54,338 nucleotides of DNA, taken from the NCBI GenBank assembly GCA_026389455.1, contig JAPLHV010000071.1, forward strand, positions 1-54,338, given 5' to 3'. Of this stretch, positions 35,049-41,960 are shown piece after piece. Position 1 is the stretch's first letter. Each line of letters starts with the position of its first letter. This stretch comes from Coprothermobacterota bacterium. Its GTDB lineage: Bacteria > Caldisericota > JANLFM01. The translations under genes and the position numbers were made by a program. Below the pieces are notes generated by a model. The model saw nothing but the letters and a program-made list of their open reading frames with translations, did no database searches and was not told the origin of the DNA.

Positions 35049-35108
35049 ATGCCAGGCAAGAAACCCGCCCCAAAAGAGAAAAAGAACCCCAAGACCAAGA
35101 AGAAATAG
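35049..35108 (+). CDS. Very small basic peptide (19 residues) at the end of the wall-polymer run
   Basis: ATG to TAG encodes MPGKKPAPKEKKNPKTKKK: ten lysines, four prolines, no hydrophobic core. It is preceded by an excellent Shine-Dalgarno (AAAGGAGG) seven bases before the ATG and followed 22 bases later by a terminator, so it has all the signals of an expressed last gene. A disordered, nucleic-acid- or polyanion-binding peptide is a guess. No known family is recognised. It could also be a chance frame, but the ribosome site would then need another explanation. Confidence 0.55.
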   Translation: MPGKKPAPKEKKNPKTKKK

Positions 35109-35129
35109 GTCCTTGGAATCTAAAAGGTA

Positions 35130-35164
35130 AGGAGTGCCTGGTGAACCCGGCACTCCTCTTCTTA
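35130..35164 (+). terminator. Rho-independent terminator closing the 16-35 kb gene run
   Basis: Stem GGAGTGCC (131-138) with GGCACTCC (149-156), extended by two G-C pairs around a TGAA loop, followed by TCTTCTTA. Confidence 0.8.
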
Positions 35165-35368
35165 TAGTGAGGAGCCGATTCATTCATTGCTTACTTTGCC
35201 GTTTCGATGAGCGGCGGGCAGATCAAGGCTGGTTCAGCTCGCCGAAGGGAACGCATCTGCAAGTTCAACCGGCTGCTGAAGATCGAACCCGAGTCGGGGC
35301 AGCCGAGCGGCGCCAGTCTCCCATCAGTTCGGCGAAGCAGAGCGGCAGAAAGAGCGCGCCATCTTCGT

Positions 35369-35803
35369 CTATGTCGAAGAATCGGGCGGTGTGTCTTTTT
35401 CCGGCAGTGGAGCGAAGTAAATGGCCTGGCGCAAGGATTCTTCGATTCGCTCTCTCTCTTCGCGGGGGGCGAAGGGCAGCAGTGCGGTCAGCAGCTTCTC
35501 CAGGTACTCCACCCGCTGATGCCATGCCCCTGCATCCGCCTGCGCAGCCGAGACGTTCTTCTCCAGCGCCCCGACATCTTGCTCCAGTTCAAAGAGGCGG
35601 TAATTCATTGCTGAATTCAAGGTAGCCTCGCTATGCACTTCCTTCCCCAGGGTGGCGAGCCGCTGCTGCAGTGCGTGGTTCTCTTCCAGGAACAAACCTA
35701 GCCGGCGGTGAAGACCGTTCCACCCTTCCCGCTGCCAGGAGAAACCAGGCAGACATGCCTCCAAGCGCGCCCCCTCCTCACTGTCGTCTCTCTTCTTGGC
35801 CAT
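35369..35803 (-). CDS. Hypothetical coiled-coil protein
   Basis: A 144-residue soluble protein: basic and acidic start (MAKKRDDSEEGARLEA), then heptad-like helices at about 35-110 (LFLEENHALQQRLATLGKEV, RLFELEQDVGALEKNV) and an acidic Pro/Ser tail. No family recognised. ATG 35803 follows GGAGAGGG with good spacing; an upstream ATG at 35824 lies before the Shine-Dalgarno and is less likely. It stands alone on the minus strand. Confidence 0.65.
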   Translation of the reverse strand: MAKKRDDSEEGARLEACLPGFSWQREGWNGLHRRLGLFLEENHALQQRLATLGKEVHSEATLNSAMNYRLFELEQDVGALEKNVSAAQADAGAWHQRVEYLEKLLTALLPFAPREERERIEESLRQAIYFAPLPEKDTPPDSST

Positions 35804-35962
35804 CGTCGCTTCCCTCTCCTGCATCTATCGGATGCAGGAGTCATCAGCCCGTAGGCGTTTCAGCGGACCCCATCGCCATGACTATTATCTTGGTTCCTTC
35901 TCGTTTCAATTGGGTATCCTACCAGCCAGCGGCAGCATGTCTAGTCCAGCTTCCCTGTAAAT

Positions 35963-36013
35963 AGCCCCCGGCAGCTAGACAGCCCCCGGCAGCTAGACAG
36001 CCCCCGGCAGGGT
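35963..36013 (-). repeat. 18-bp-period array, minus-sense, three units
   Basis: AGCCCCCGGCAGCTAGAC at 35963 and 35981, then a GGGTG-capped unit at 35999. A degenerate 17-mer lies at about 35923-35939. Confidence 0.9.
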
Positions 36014-36176
36014 GTTTCTGGCGATGATAGTCTTCAGGTTCTTGAAGATTCTGGCGCCGCGAGCTTTTGCCTTGGTTTTCCTGGGACCGCGGCGCCCCAG
36101 TGCGGCATCCTCGCCTGTTTTGCTCCTCCTGGGACTGCAGGGTTCCAGGGGTATGGTTTGCGCCGGAGCGGTCCTC

Positions 36177-36204
36177 GTAGGGGCGGGTTTCAAACCCGCC
36201 CACG
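36177..36204. repeat. 29-bp palindromic repeat, copy 4
   Basis: GTAGGGGCGGGTTTCAAACC and the remaining right arm CGCCCACG; centre in the opposite sense to copies 1-3. Confidence 0.8.
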
Positions 36205-36248
36205 CACGGGCACTCTCGGCATTGCGCTGCCTCATTCTCCAGAATATG

Positions 36249-36284
36249 CTGCTTCAGGCTATCATGCTGCCGCGGGCTAGCTTG
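36249..36284 (+). repeat. Two diverged forward 18-bp units
   Basis: CTGCTTCAGGCTATCATG at 36249 and CTGCCGCGGGCTAGCTTG at 36267, 18 bp apart. Confidence 0.7.
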
Positions 36285-36472
36285 TTGTCGTCTACTTTGA
36301 TGGTCCCTTTGCCTTCACGGAACTCTATCCGCGTGATCGACCAAGGGGGGGAAAGCCGCAACTGTAAACTCTCTTTCGAATAAGGACGCCAGTCCTTCTA
36401 CGCAATAGTCCTCTTTTTTCTCCTCAGACTGCCTCATTCACTGGAGATAAGAAAGAGCCACCTCATTTCACC

Positions 36473-37711
36473 TTACTGCAGGCGGGAGGCGACGTTCTCC
36501 TCTGCCACGCGGACAACCTCTTTACCCTCTTCAGGACGGAGTTCGCGGTAGGTTTCACCTGTCACTTCCTTGCTTTCGATCTGAGCCGGTTCATCGACAG
36601 CGCCATCACTTGACCAGGCTGTGGGTACACTCTCCGCTACAGCCACCACTTCGTTTTCGAAAACCCTGCGCTCCCCTGCCTGGTAACGAATGGCCCAGAG
36701 TACGGCCACTCCGGCTAGCAAAGTAGCGGGTACGGCCAAGTTCTGAAGCAAGCCCTGGAAACCTCCGGCTTGCTCATAGTTCTGGATTAGGTAGATGCCA
36801 GTCACGATGAATCCAGCCAGGGCGATGACAGTAAAGATGATCCCAATAATTTCCCAGAATGTTTTCATTTCAAAGCCTCGCTTTCGATGTCTGTGGAATG
36901 AGTGAGAGTGTAGAACGGATCGGCCCTCCTGTCCAAGAATCGTCATTTCCATGACGTGTGAAGGAGGAACCTGCGTCGCCAGAGATCCCTTACCAACAGA
37001 AGGCGAGTTGTCCGCTGGGGCGCCGGCAAGCATGCGCAGCACCCATCGTCGCAAGGGATGCCGGTAGCGAGCTGCCAGGATCAAGAGAAACACTACTATC
37101 GCCCCGATCAATACCCACCCCCAGATTGGGATCTGGATCTGCCAAACGCCTGCGCCCACCAATGTAGCTCCGACGCTCCCCAATAGCCGGCCGAAGAAGC
37201 AAGCCAGCAGAAAACGGAAGGGGGGCATAGGAGTTAGACCAGCCACATAGCACATCGCATCCTTTGGTACGTATGGCGCCCAGAAATAGAGCAAGAAGAA
37301 GAGGGGGCCACGGTTGCGGGTCATGGCGTCCACTCGAGCCAATTGGTCTGGCTTGACCATGCGCGCTACCAATGGACGGCCGAACCAGCGGGCTAGAAAA
37401 AAGGCGATCATTGATCCCAGCACGGTGCCGATTTGGGTATAAAGAAGGCCGGCCCAGAAGCCGTACAGGAAACCGCCCAAAAGACCAAAAAAACCTGGGA
37501 TCGGCAGGAGGAAGATCTGCAAGGTCTGCACGGCGATCAAACCGATCGGACCCCATGGTCCCAGGGAATGGAGGAATGCTTCAATGCCGGCCCGGTCGGT
37601 AAGGAAGCGCCACACCGGCGGTCCCCAGAAAAAGGCGGAAGCGGCGAAGGCTAAAAGGAGCATGATGATGAAAAGAGTGCGCCGGCGTCGGGTGCTATTG
37701 GGCGTATCCAT
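36473..37711 (-). CDS. TVP38/TMEM64 (VTT-domain) membrane protein fused in frame to a second membrane segment
   Basis: One open frame of 412 residues. Part A (about 1-230) is a VTT/SNARE-associated Golgi family protein: six or so hydrophobic segments, FLLPIPGFFGLLGGFLYG, GTVLGSMIAFFLARWFGRP and APYVPKDAMCYVAGLTPM. Part B (from Met at 36868) has two membrane helices (FWEIIGIIFTVIALAGFIV; LLQNLAVPATLLAGVAVLWA) and an acidic tail. The roughly 50 residues between them (HSHSFHRHRKRG) look like untranslated spacer that happens to be open. Either a stop was lost and two genes fused, or 36868 is a separate start behind a weak GAGG. The annotated start ATG 37711 has no clear Shine-Dalgarno. Confidence 0.75.
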   Translation of the reverse strand: MDTPNSTRRRRTLFIIMLLLAFAASAFFWGPPVWRFLTDRAGIEAFLHSLGPWGPIGLIAVQTLQIFLLPIPGFFGLLGGFLYGFWAGLLYTQIGTVLGSMIAFFLARWFGRPLVARMVKPDQLARVDAMTRNRGPLFFLLYFWAPYVPKDAMCYVAGLTPMPPFRFLLACFFGRLLGSVGATLVGAGVWQIQIPIWGWVLIGAIVVFLLILAARYRHPLRRWVLRMLAGAPADNSPSVGKGSLATQVPPSHVMEMTILGQEGRSVLHSHSFHRHRKRGFEMKTFWEIIGIIFTVIALAGFIVTGIYLIQNYEQAGGFQGLLQNLAVPATLLAGVAVLWAIRYQAGERRVFENEVVAVAESVPTAWSSDGAVDEPAQIESKEVTGETYRELRPEEGKEVVRVAEENVASRLQ

Positions 37712-37804
37712 CGGGCGAATGATACAAGTCCGTGGCGCCACTAAAGGACTCCTCGCTGCTACAATGGAGCAGATGGTGAACTCCTCTGGAGAAAAAGGAG
37801 AATG

Positions 37805-38668
37805 ATGTTCACGCGAACTGATTTGGAAGCAGTCGCCTTTCCGGCAGAAGGTCTGGATGGTCAAACAAGGCAGGTTTTAGGATTATTGCAGGCAAGAGAG
37901 CTGTCCCGCAGCTTCCGTCTGCCAATGTGGGAAGTGGAGCGTCAAGCCTTGGAGTGGGGCATTCCACCTTGGCATTATGAGCGGAACCTGGCCACTTTCG
38001 GCGTGGAGGGTCAGTTGAAGCTGCTTCGCTCACGGGTTAGTGTGGTCGGCCTTGGCGGTCTGGGTGGGTGGGTGGCGGAGGTGTTGGCTCGGGCCGGGGT
38101 CGGTTTCCTCAGTCTGGTAGACGGTGACCGATTCGTGGAGACCAACCTGAATCGTCAGCTCTTCTCATCAACGCGCAACCTTGGACAAAACAAAGCCAAA
38201 GTCGCCAAGCGGCGCTTGCAGGCGGTCAACCCAGGGATCCGCCTGGAAGCCATCCCAGTTTTTCTCGACGACGAGAATGCCGATCTTCTCTTAGGTGACA
38301 TGGACGTTATCGTGGATGCTCTCGGCGACTTGACCAACCGTGCCATTCTCTACCGCCAAGCCCGGCGCTTGAATTTGACGGTCGTACATGGGGCGATCGG
38401 CGGTTTATTCGGCCAGTTGGCCCTGGTAGAGCCTGGAGGACCAGGTTTGGAAGGCGCCTACGGTCCGCTGGAAGAACTGCCCGCGCACGGACAAGAGCTT
38501 ACCCTGGGGACACCCTCCCCCACTCCGGCGGTTCTGGGCACATTGCAGGCGCAAGCGGTCCTGCAGGTTCTGTTAAACAAGGACACCCTGCCGGGGGCTG
38601 TCATGCTGCGGGGAGCTCTCTTCTTCCTCGACCTGGACCATTTCCAGTGGACCCGCGTAGCATTATAG
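37805..38668 (+). CDS. ThiF/MoeB/HesA family adenylyltransferase-like protein without cysteines
   Basis: A 287-residue E1-like protein; relatives adenylate the C-terminal Gly-Gly of small sulfur carriers such as MoaD. ATP-site motifs are present: VVGLGGLGG, DGDRFVETNLNRQLF, GQNKAKVAKRRL and VDALGDLTNR. The protein contains no cysteine, so the CxxC zinc pairs and the thioester Cys of MoeB/ThiF are absent. An N-terminal helical region (ELSRSFRLPMWEVERQALEW) precedes the E1 fold, as in relatives near tungsten-enzyme genes. DTLPGAVMLRGA near the C terminus is encoded by two repeat units (38588-38620). ATG 37805 sits four bases after GGAG; ATG 37802 is too close. Confidence 0.85.
   Translation: MFTRTDLEAVAFPAEGLDGQTRQVLGLLQARELSRSFRLPMWEVERQALEWGIPPWHYERNLATFGVEGQLKLLRSRVSVVGLGGLGGWVAEVLARAGVGFLSLVDGDRFVETNLNRQLFSSTRNLGQNKAKVAKRRLQAVNPGIRLEAIPVFLDDENADLLLGDMDVIVDALGDLTNRAILYRQARRLNLTVVHGAIGGLFGQLALVEPGGPGLEGAYGPLEELPAHGQELTLGTPSPTPAVLGTLQAQAVLQVLLNKDTLPGAVMLRGALFFLDLDHFQWTRVAL
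38588..38620 (+). repeat. 18-bp-period units inside the ThiF-like gene (in frame)
   Basis: CTGCCGGGGGCTGTCATG at 38588 and the partly diverged CTGCGGGGAGCTCTC at 38606, preceded by the ACAC cap. Read as LPGAVM-LRGAL, the same phase as in rpiB. Confidence 0.88.
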
Positions 38669-38719
38669 GGATCGAGGGAAACCCTGGATCAAATACTTTC
38701 CCAGATGGAGGCAGAGAAA

Positions 38720-39085
38720 ATGAGTCAACATGCAGTGATTCACTTGGAGTGGAGTTCTACTGATTTGGTCCGCAGTCAATCGTTCCTAGCAGGCCTCTTC
38801 CCAGACTGGAAATTCGAAGGGTGGAGCGAGGATTATTTGATGATCACTTTCCCCGACGGAGGAGGCGGCGGTCTTCAGAAAGTAGAGAGAGTCCATGCCG
38901 GCGATTCCCCAGTAGTGTATTTTGAGGTGGAAGCGATCGAACCATACCAGGTTCAAGCAGTCGCCTTGGGGGGGACGGTGAGCGTTCCGAGAACAGAGAT
39001 CCCCACGATGGGTTGGTTCGCCCACCTGCGCGACCAGGACGAAAATCTATTCGGGATCTTCCAGCCACTCCCGCGGGAGAAATAA
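38720..39085 (+). CDS. VOC family (glyoxalase/bleomycin-resistance-like) protein
   Basis: A 121-residue protein of the vicinal-oxygen-chelate fold, most likely acting as a dimer. HLEWSSTDLVRSQSFLAGLF and PVVYFEVEAIEPYQVQAVAL, then GGTVSVPRTEIPTMGWFAHLRDQDENLFGIFQ, follow the two beta-alpha-beta-beta-beta modules. Possible metal ligands are His13 and Glu at the ENLFGIFQ position. Substrate unknown. ATG 38720 is nine bases behind GGAGG; an ATG at 38705 precedes that site. Confidence 0.85.
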   Translation: MSQHAVIHLEWSSTDLVRSQSFLAGLFPDWKFEGWSEDYLMITFPDGGGGGLQKVERVHAGDSPVVYFEVEAIEPYQVQAVALGGTVSVPRTEIPTMGWFAHLRDQDENLFGIFQPLPREK

Positions 39086-39107
39086 CCGACAAGACCTACG
39101 GCATCAC

Positions 39108-39146
39108 ATCCCAGCCCTGCCTTCCTAAGTGAAAGCAGGGCTGGAG
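39108..39146 (+). terminator. Hairpin after the VOC gene (possible terminator)
   Basis: Perfect 10-bp stem CCAGCCCTGC / GCAGGGCTGG with a 14-base loop, starting 24 bases after the stop. No T tract follows, so factor-independent termination is unsure. Confidence 0.4.
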
Positions 39147-39157
39147 GGATCGCTCGG

Positions 39158-39186
39158 TTGTCGAGAGCGCTCTACTGTGCTATATC
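39158..39186 (+). promoter_or_regulatory. Candidate sigma-A-type promoter for tupABC-moe/moa
   Basis: TTGTCG at 39158-39163 and TATATC at 39181-39186 with a 17-base spacer and a TG one base before the -10 box. The expected start near 39193 would fall at the edge of the structured leader, so either this call or the 5' limit of the leader may be off. Confidence 0.35.
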
Positions 39187-39288
39187 TCCAGGCAAGTTTT
39201 CCGACCCGCCAGCTCCCCCGTGGAATGAGCGGGCAGCGCCCCAAAGGGGCGAAGGGTTGGGCGAGCGATCGCCCTGCCTCCCGGATTT
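39185..39288 (+). ncRNA. Structured 5' leader of tupA, possible molybdenum/tungsten cofactor riboswitch
   Basis: The 100 bases before tupA can fold compactly: an outer pairing AGGCA (39190-39194) with TGCCT (39275-39279), then CCCGC/GCGGG, the hairpin GCCCC-AAA-GGGGC, and GGGCGA-GCGA-TCGCCC close to the Shine-Dalgarno. Moco/Tuco riboswitches are known in front of tungstate transporters and moa/moe genes. This position and the AAAGGGGCGAAGGG stretch suggest that family, but I cannot align it to the consensus from memory. Confidence 0.45.
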
Positions 39289-39304
39289 GAAAAGGAGAAC
39301 TGTC

Positions 39305-40168
39305 TTGCGCACCATTCGTTTCACCCCCCTCCTGGGCTTCTTCCTGGCCTTCCTCCTCCTTGTCACTGCCTGCGCTCCGTCTGCCGGTCCCTCTGCCTCA
39401 CCTCCCCTGGCATCGATCATCCTGGCCACCACCACCAGCACCCAAGACTCCGGCTTGCTGGACGAATTGATCCCGCTCTTCACCAAAGAGACGGGAATCC
39501 AGGTAAAAGTGATCGCCGTCGGCACCGGCGAGGCGCTGGCCATGGGCGAGCGCGGCGACGCCGATGTCCTTCTGGTCCACGCCCGCACCTCGGAGGATGC
39601 CTTCATGGCCAAGGGACAAGGATCCCTCCGCTATGACGTGATGTACAACGATTTCCTCTTGGTTGGGCCACCGGCTGATCCGGCCAGGGCCAAGGGGTTA
39701 GAGATCACGGCTGCTTTGCAAGCCATCGCTCAGGCTCAAGCCCTCTTCGTCTCCCGGGGCGACAACTCGGGCACCAACAGTAAGGAATTGGCCCTCTGGA
39801 AGAAAGCCGCGATCACTCCCAACGGCCAGGCTTGGCGCCTCTCGGCCGGCCAGGGGATGGGCGAGACAGCCCGCATTGCCTCGGAGAAAGGCGCCTATAC
39901 CCTGATCGACCGCGCTACCTACCTGGCTGTCGAAAAGTCACTGCAACTCGTGATCATCTCCGAAAAAAGCACAGACCTGCTCAACCCCTACGGCGTGATC
40001 GTGGTCAATCCCGCCAACCACCCCAAGGTGCATTCCGTCGAGGCCAAAGCCTTCGCTGACTGGATCGTGAGTCCCGACATCCAGAAGTTCATCGGCGAAT
40101 TCGGCGTGGCCAAATACGGTCAGCAGCTCTTCGTCCCCGACGCCAAGACAGGGGAAGTCACTCCATAG
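39305..40168 (+). CDS. tupA: Tungstate ABC transporter substrate-binding lipoprotein
   Basis: A 287-residue lipoprotein that captures tungstate outside the membrane. Signal peptide with lipobox LLLVTAC, then the TupA opening LATTTSTQDSGLLDELIPLF, GTGEALAMGERGDADVLLVH, YNDFLLVGPPADPA, RGDNSGTNSKEL and NPYGVIVVNP. TTG 39305 is seven bases behind AAAAGGAG; the frame is open further upstream, but that part overlaps the leader RNA. First gene of tupABC and of the cofactor block that follows. Confidence 0.94.
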   Translation: MRTIRFTPLLGFFLAFLLLVTACAPSAGPSASPPLASIILATTTSTQDSGLLDELIPLFTKETGIQVKVIAVGTGEALAMGERGDADVLLVHARTSEDAFMAKGQGSLRYDVMYNDFLLVGPPADPARAKGLEITAALQAIAQAQALFVSRGDNSGTNSKELALWKKAAITPNGQAWRLSAGQGMGETARIASEKGAYTLIDRATYLAVEKSLQLVIISEKSTDLLNPYGVIVVNPANHPKVHSVEAKAFADWIVSPDIQKFIGEFGVAKYGQQLFVPDAKTGEVTP

Positions 40169-40227
40169 AAACCCTCTGGCAAGGTTTTCAGCAGGCTGTC
40201 GCCCTGATCGGCAGCCTCGACCCGGAG

Positions 40228-40860
40228 TTGTGGGCCATCCTCTTGCTTTCGCTCGAAGTTTCCGGGGTAGCTATTCTTCTCTCGATGGTCGTGGGCGTTC
40301 CCCTGGGCGTCTGGCTGGGGATTCGCCGCTTCCTCGGGCGCGGCCTGCTGGTGACCCTGGTCAACACCGGAATGGGACTCCCTCCGGTCGTCGTGGGGTT
40401 GTTCGTCTTCCTCCTCCTGGCTCGTTCCGGCCCTCTCGGTAACCTTGAGCTTCTCTATACCCCCACCGCCATGGTGATCGCCCAGGTGATCATCGCCACT
40501 CCCCTGGTGGTCGGGGTGACAATGGCCGCCATCCAAGGGCTTGACGAAAGACTGCGTCTGCAGATCCTCTCCTTGGGAGCGAGCCCCCCGCAGTACTTCT
40601 GGAAACTCATCATCGAGGCTCGGCTCTCGCTCCTGGCCGCCCTGGCGGCCGGCTTTGGTTCGATCATCTCCGAGGTGGGGGCGGTGATGATGGTCGGGGG
40701 GAACCTGCGCGGGGAGACTCGCGTGATGACCACAGCCATCGTCCTGGAGACGCGGCAGGGGAACTTCAGCATGGCCATCGCCCTCAGTCTGATCCTTCTC
40801 CTGCTGGCTCTGCTGATCAACTTGCTCTTCACCTGGCTGCAGCAGCGGAGGGGTGCATGA
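40228..40860 (+). CDS. tupB: Tungstate ABC transporter permease
   Basis: The 210 residues from TTG 40228 contain five or so membrane helices and the permease EAA-type loop ILSLGASPPQYFWKLIIEAR. GFGSIISEVGAVMMVGGNL is also typical of TupB. The start given is probably too short: the same frame reads ETLWQGFQQAVALIGSLDPEL just before it, which is the usual TupB N terminus, back to an ATA codon (40165) that overlaps the tupA TAG. So translation may begin at this rare AUA, or at CTG 40204, with the true protein about 230 residues. ATGA overlap with tupC. Confidence 0.9.
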   Translation: MWAILLLSLEVSGVAILLSMVVGVPLGVWLGIRRFLGRGLLVTLVNTGMGLPPVVVGLFVFLLLARSGPLGNLELLYTPTAMVIAQVIIATPLVVGVTMAAIQGLDERLRLQILSLGASPPQYFWKLIIEARLSLLAALAAGFGSIISEVGAVMMVGGNLRGETRVMTTAIVLETRQGNFSMAIALSLILLLLALLINLLFTWLQQRRGA

Positions 40861-41960
40861 GCGCCCTGCTCCAGTTGGAGGGTTTGCGTTATGCGCAGGG
40901 AGGCCGCACCATCCTGGAGATCCCCGCGCTGGAGGTTCGCGAGGGGGAGACCCTGGCCATCCTCGGCGCCACTGGCTCCGGCAAGAGCACCCTCCTGCGC
41001 CTGATGAATTTCCTCCTCACCCCCCAAGCCGGGATCTTCGCCTGGCGGGGAAAAACGGTGACCCGGCCGGTCCCGCTCTCCCTCCGCCGTCGCGTTGCCA
41101 TGGCTTTCCAAGAGCCCCTTCTCTTCCAGGGGACGGTCTCCCAAAATGTCGCCTACGGCCTGGCCTTGCGCGGCCTGCGAGGCGCAGCCGCCCACTCTAA
41201 AGTGGACGAGATGCTGCGCCTCTTCCACATCGATCACCTGCGCCATCGTTCCACCCGCCACCTCTCCGGAGGGGAAGCGCAACGCACGGCCTTAGCCCGC
41301 GCCCTGGTGATCGAGCCGGAACTGCTGCTCCTGGACGAACCGCTGGCATCTCTTGACCTTCCCACCAAGGAGCAGTTGGCTGATGAACTGAAACATTTGC
41401 TGGGCCGCCGAAGTATAACCTGTGCCTATGTGACCCATGACCAGGAGGAGGCAGTGGCCATCGCCGACCGCGTCGCTGTCTTGGAGAACGGCCGTCTCGA
41501 ACAGGTGGGCGCCCCGGAAGAGATCTTTTACCATCCGCGCACGCCCTTTGTCGCTCGTTTCGTCCGCACCGGCAACGTTCTTCTCGGAGCAGTGGAGCAA
41601 TCAAAGGATGGTCTAGCGGTCATTCGACTCCAGGAAAAATGGCTGGAGGCAGTCAGTGACGTTCCAGTCGGACGGCAAGTGTGGGTCTGTCTGCGCCCGG
41701 AGGACGTGCTCCTGAGCCAGGAGGAGAGGATCTCCCCCTCCCGCGACTCGGCTCGCAACCACCTTGCCGGAGTGATTACGGCAATGCGTTCAAACGGCGC
41801 TACCACCCAGGTCGCGCTGGACTGCGGCTTCCCTTTGCTGGCTTTGATCACCCGCCGCTCCGCTCTAGATCTATCCCTCTCTCCCGGCGACCGTTTGGTG
41901 GCTTCCTTCAAGGCCACTGCGCTACACTTGATCGAGGAAGGAGACACCGAGAAGAGATGA
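40857..41960 (+). CDS. tupC: Tungstate ABC transporter ATP-binding protein
   Basis: A 367-residue ABC ATPase that powers TupB. Walker A GATGSGKST at about 37-45, Q-loop FQEPLLF, signature LSGGEAQRTALARAL, Walker B LLLLDEPLASLD and switch H in YVTHDQEEA. From about 235 a C-terminal TOBE/MOP-like domain (AGVITAMRSNGATTQVALDC) may sense oxyanion. ATGA overlaps with tupB and moeA show one transcript from transport to cofactor synthesis. Confidence 0.94.
   Translation: MSALLQLEGLRYAQGGRTILEIPALEVREGETLAILGATGSGKSTLLRLMNFLLTPQAGIFAWRGKTVTRPVPLSLRRRVAMAFQEPLLFQGTVSQNVAYGLALRGLRGAAAHSKVDEMLRLFHIDHLRHRSTRHLSGGEAQRTALARALVIEPELLLLDEPLASLDLPTKEQLADELKHLLGRRSITCAYVTHDQEEAVAIADRVAVLENGRLEQVGAPEEIFYHPRTPFVARFVRTGNVLLGAVEQSKDGLAVIRLQEKWLEAVSDVPVGRQVWVCLRPEDVLLSQEERISPSRDSARNHLAGVITAMRSNGATTQVALDCGFPLLALITRRSALDLSLSPGDRLVASFKATALHLIEEGDTEKR

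Larger units (their letters stand above)
35804..36472. repeat. Composite intergenic repeat island 4 (no gene)
   Basis: No gene is supported. Modules in order: a lead-in with CCTTCTCGTTTCAATTGGG (about 35893), an array (35963-36013), GGTGTTTCTGGCGATGATAG, a GGGACCGCGGCGCCCC element (about 36083-36110), a palindrome (36177-36204), two variant units (36249-36284), and a 170-bp tail (36290-36465) like 955-1125. The part 35890-36060 appears reverse-complemented at 13890-14105. Confidence 0.75.

Noticed and set aside
35207-35625. Plus-strand frames over 35207-35625
   Set aside because: Overlap the better supported coiled-coil gene on the minus strand and lack ribosome sites.
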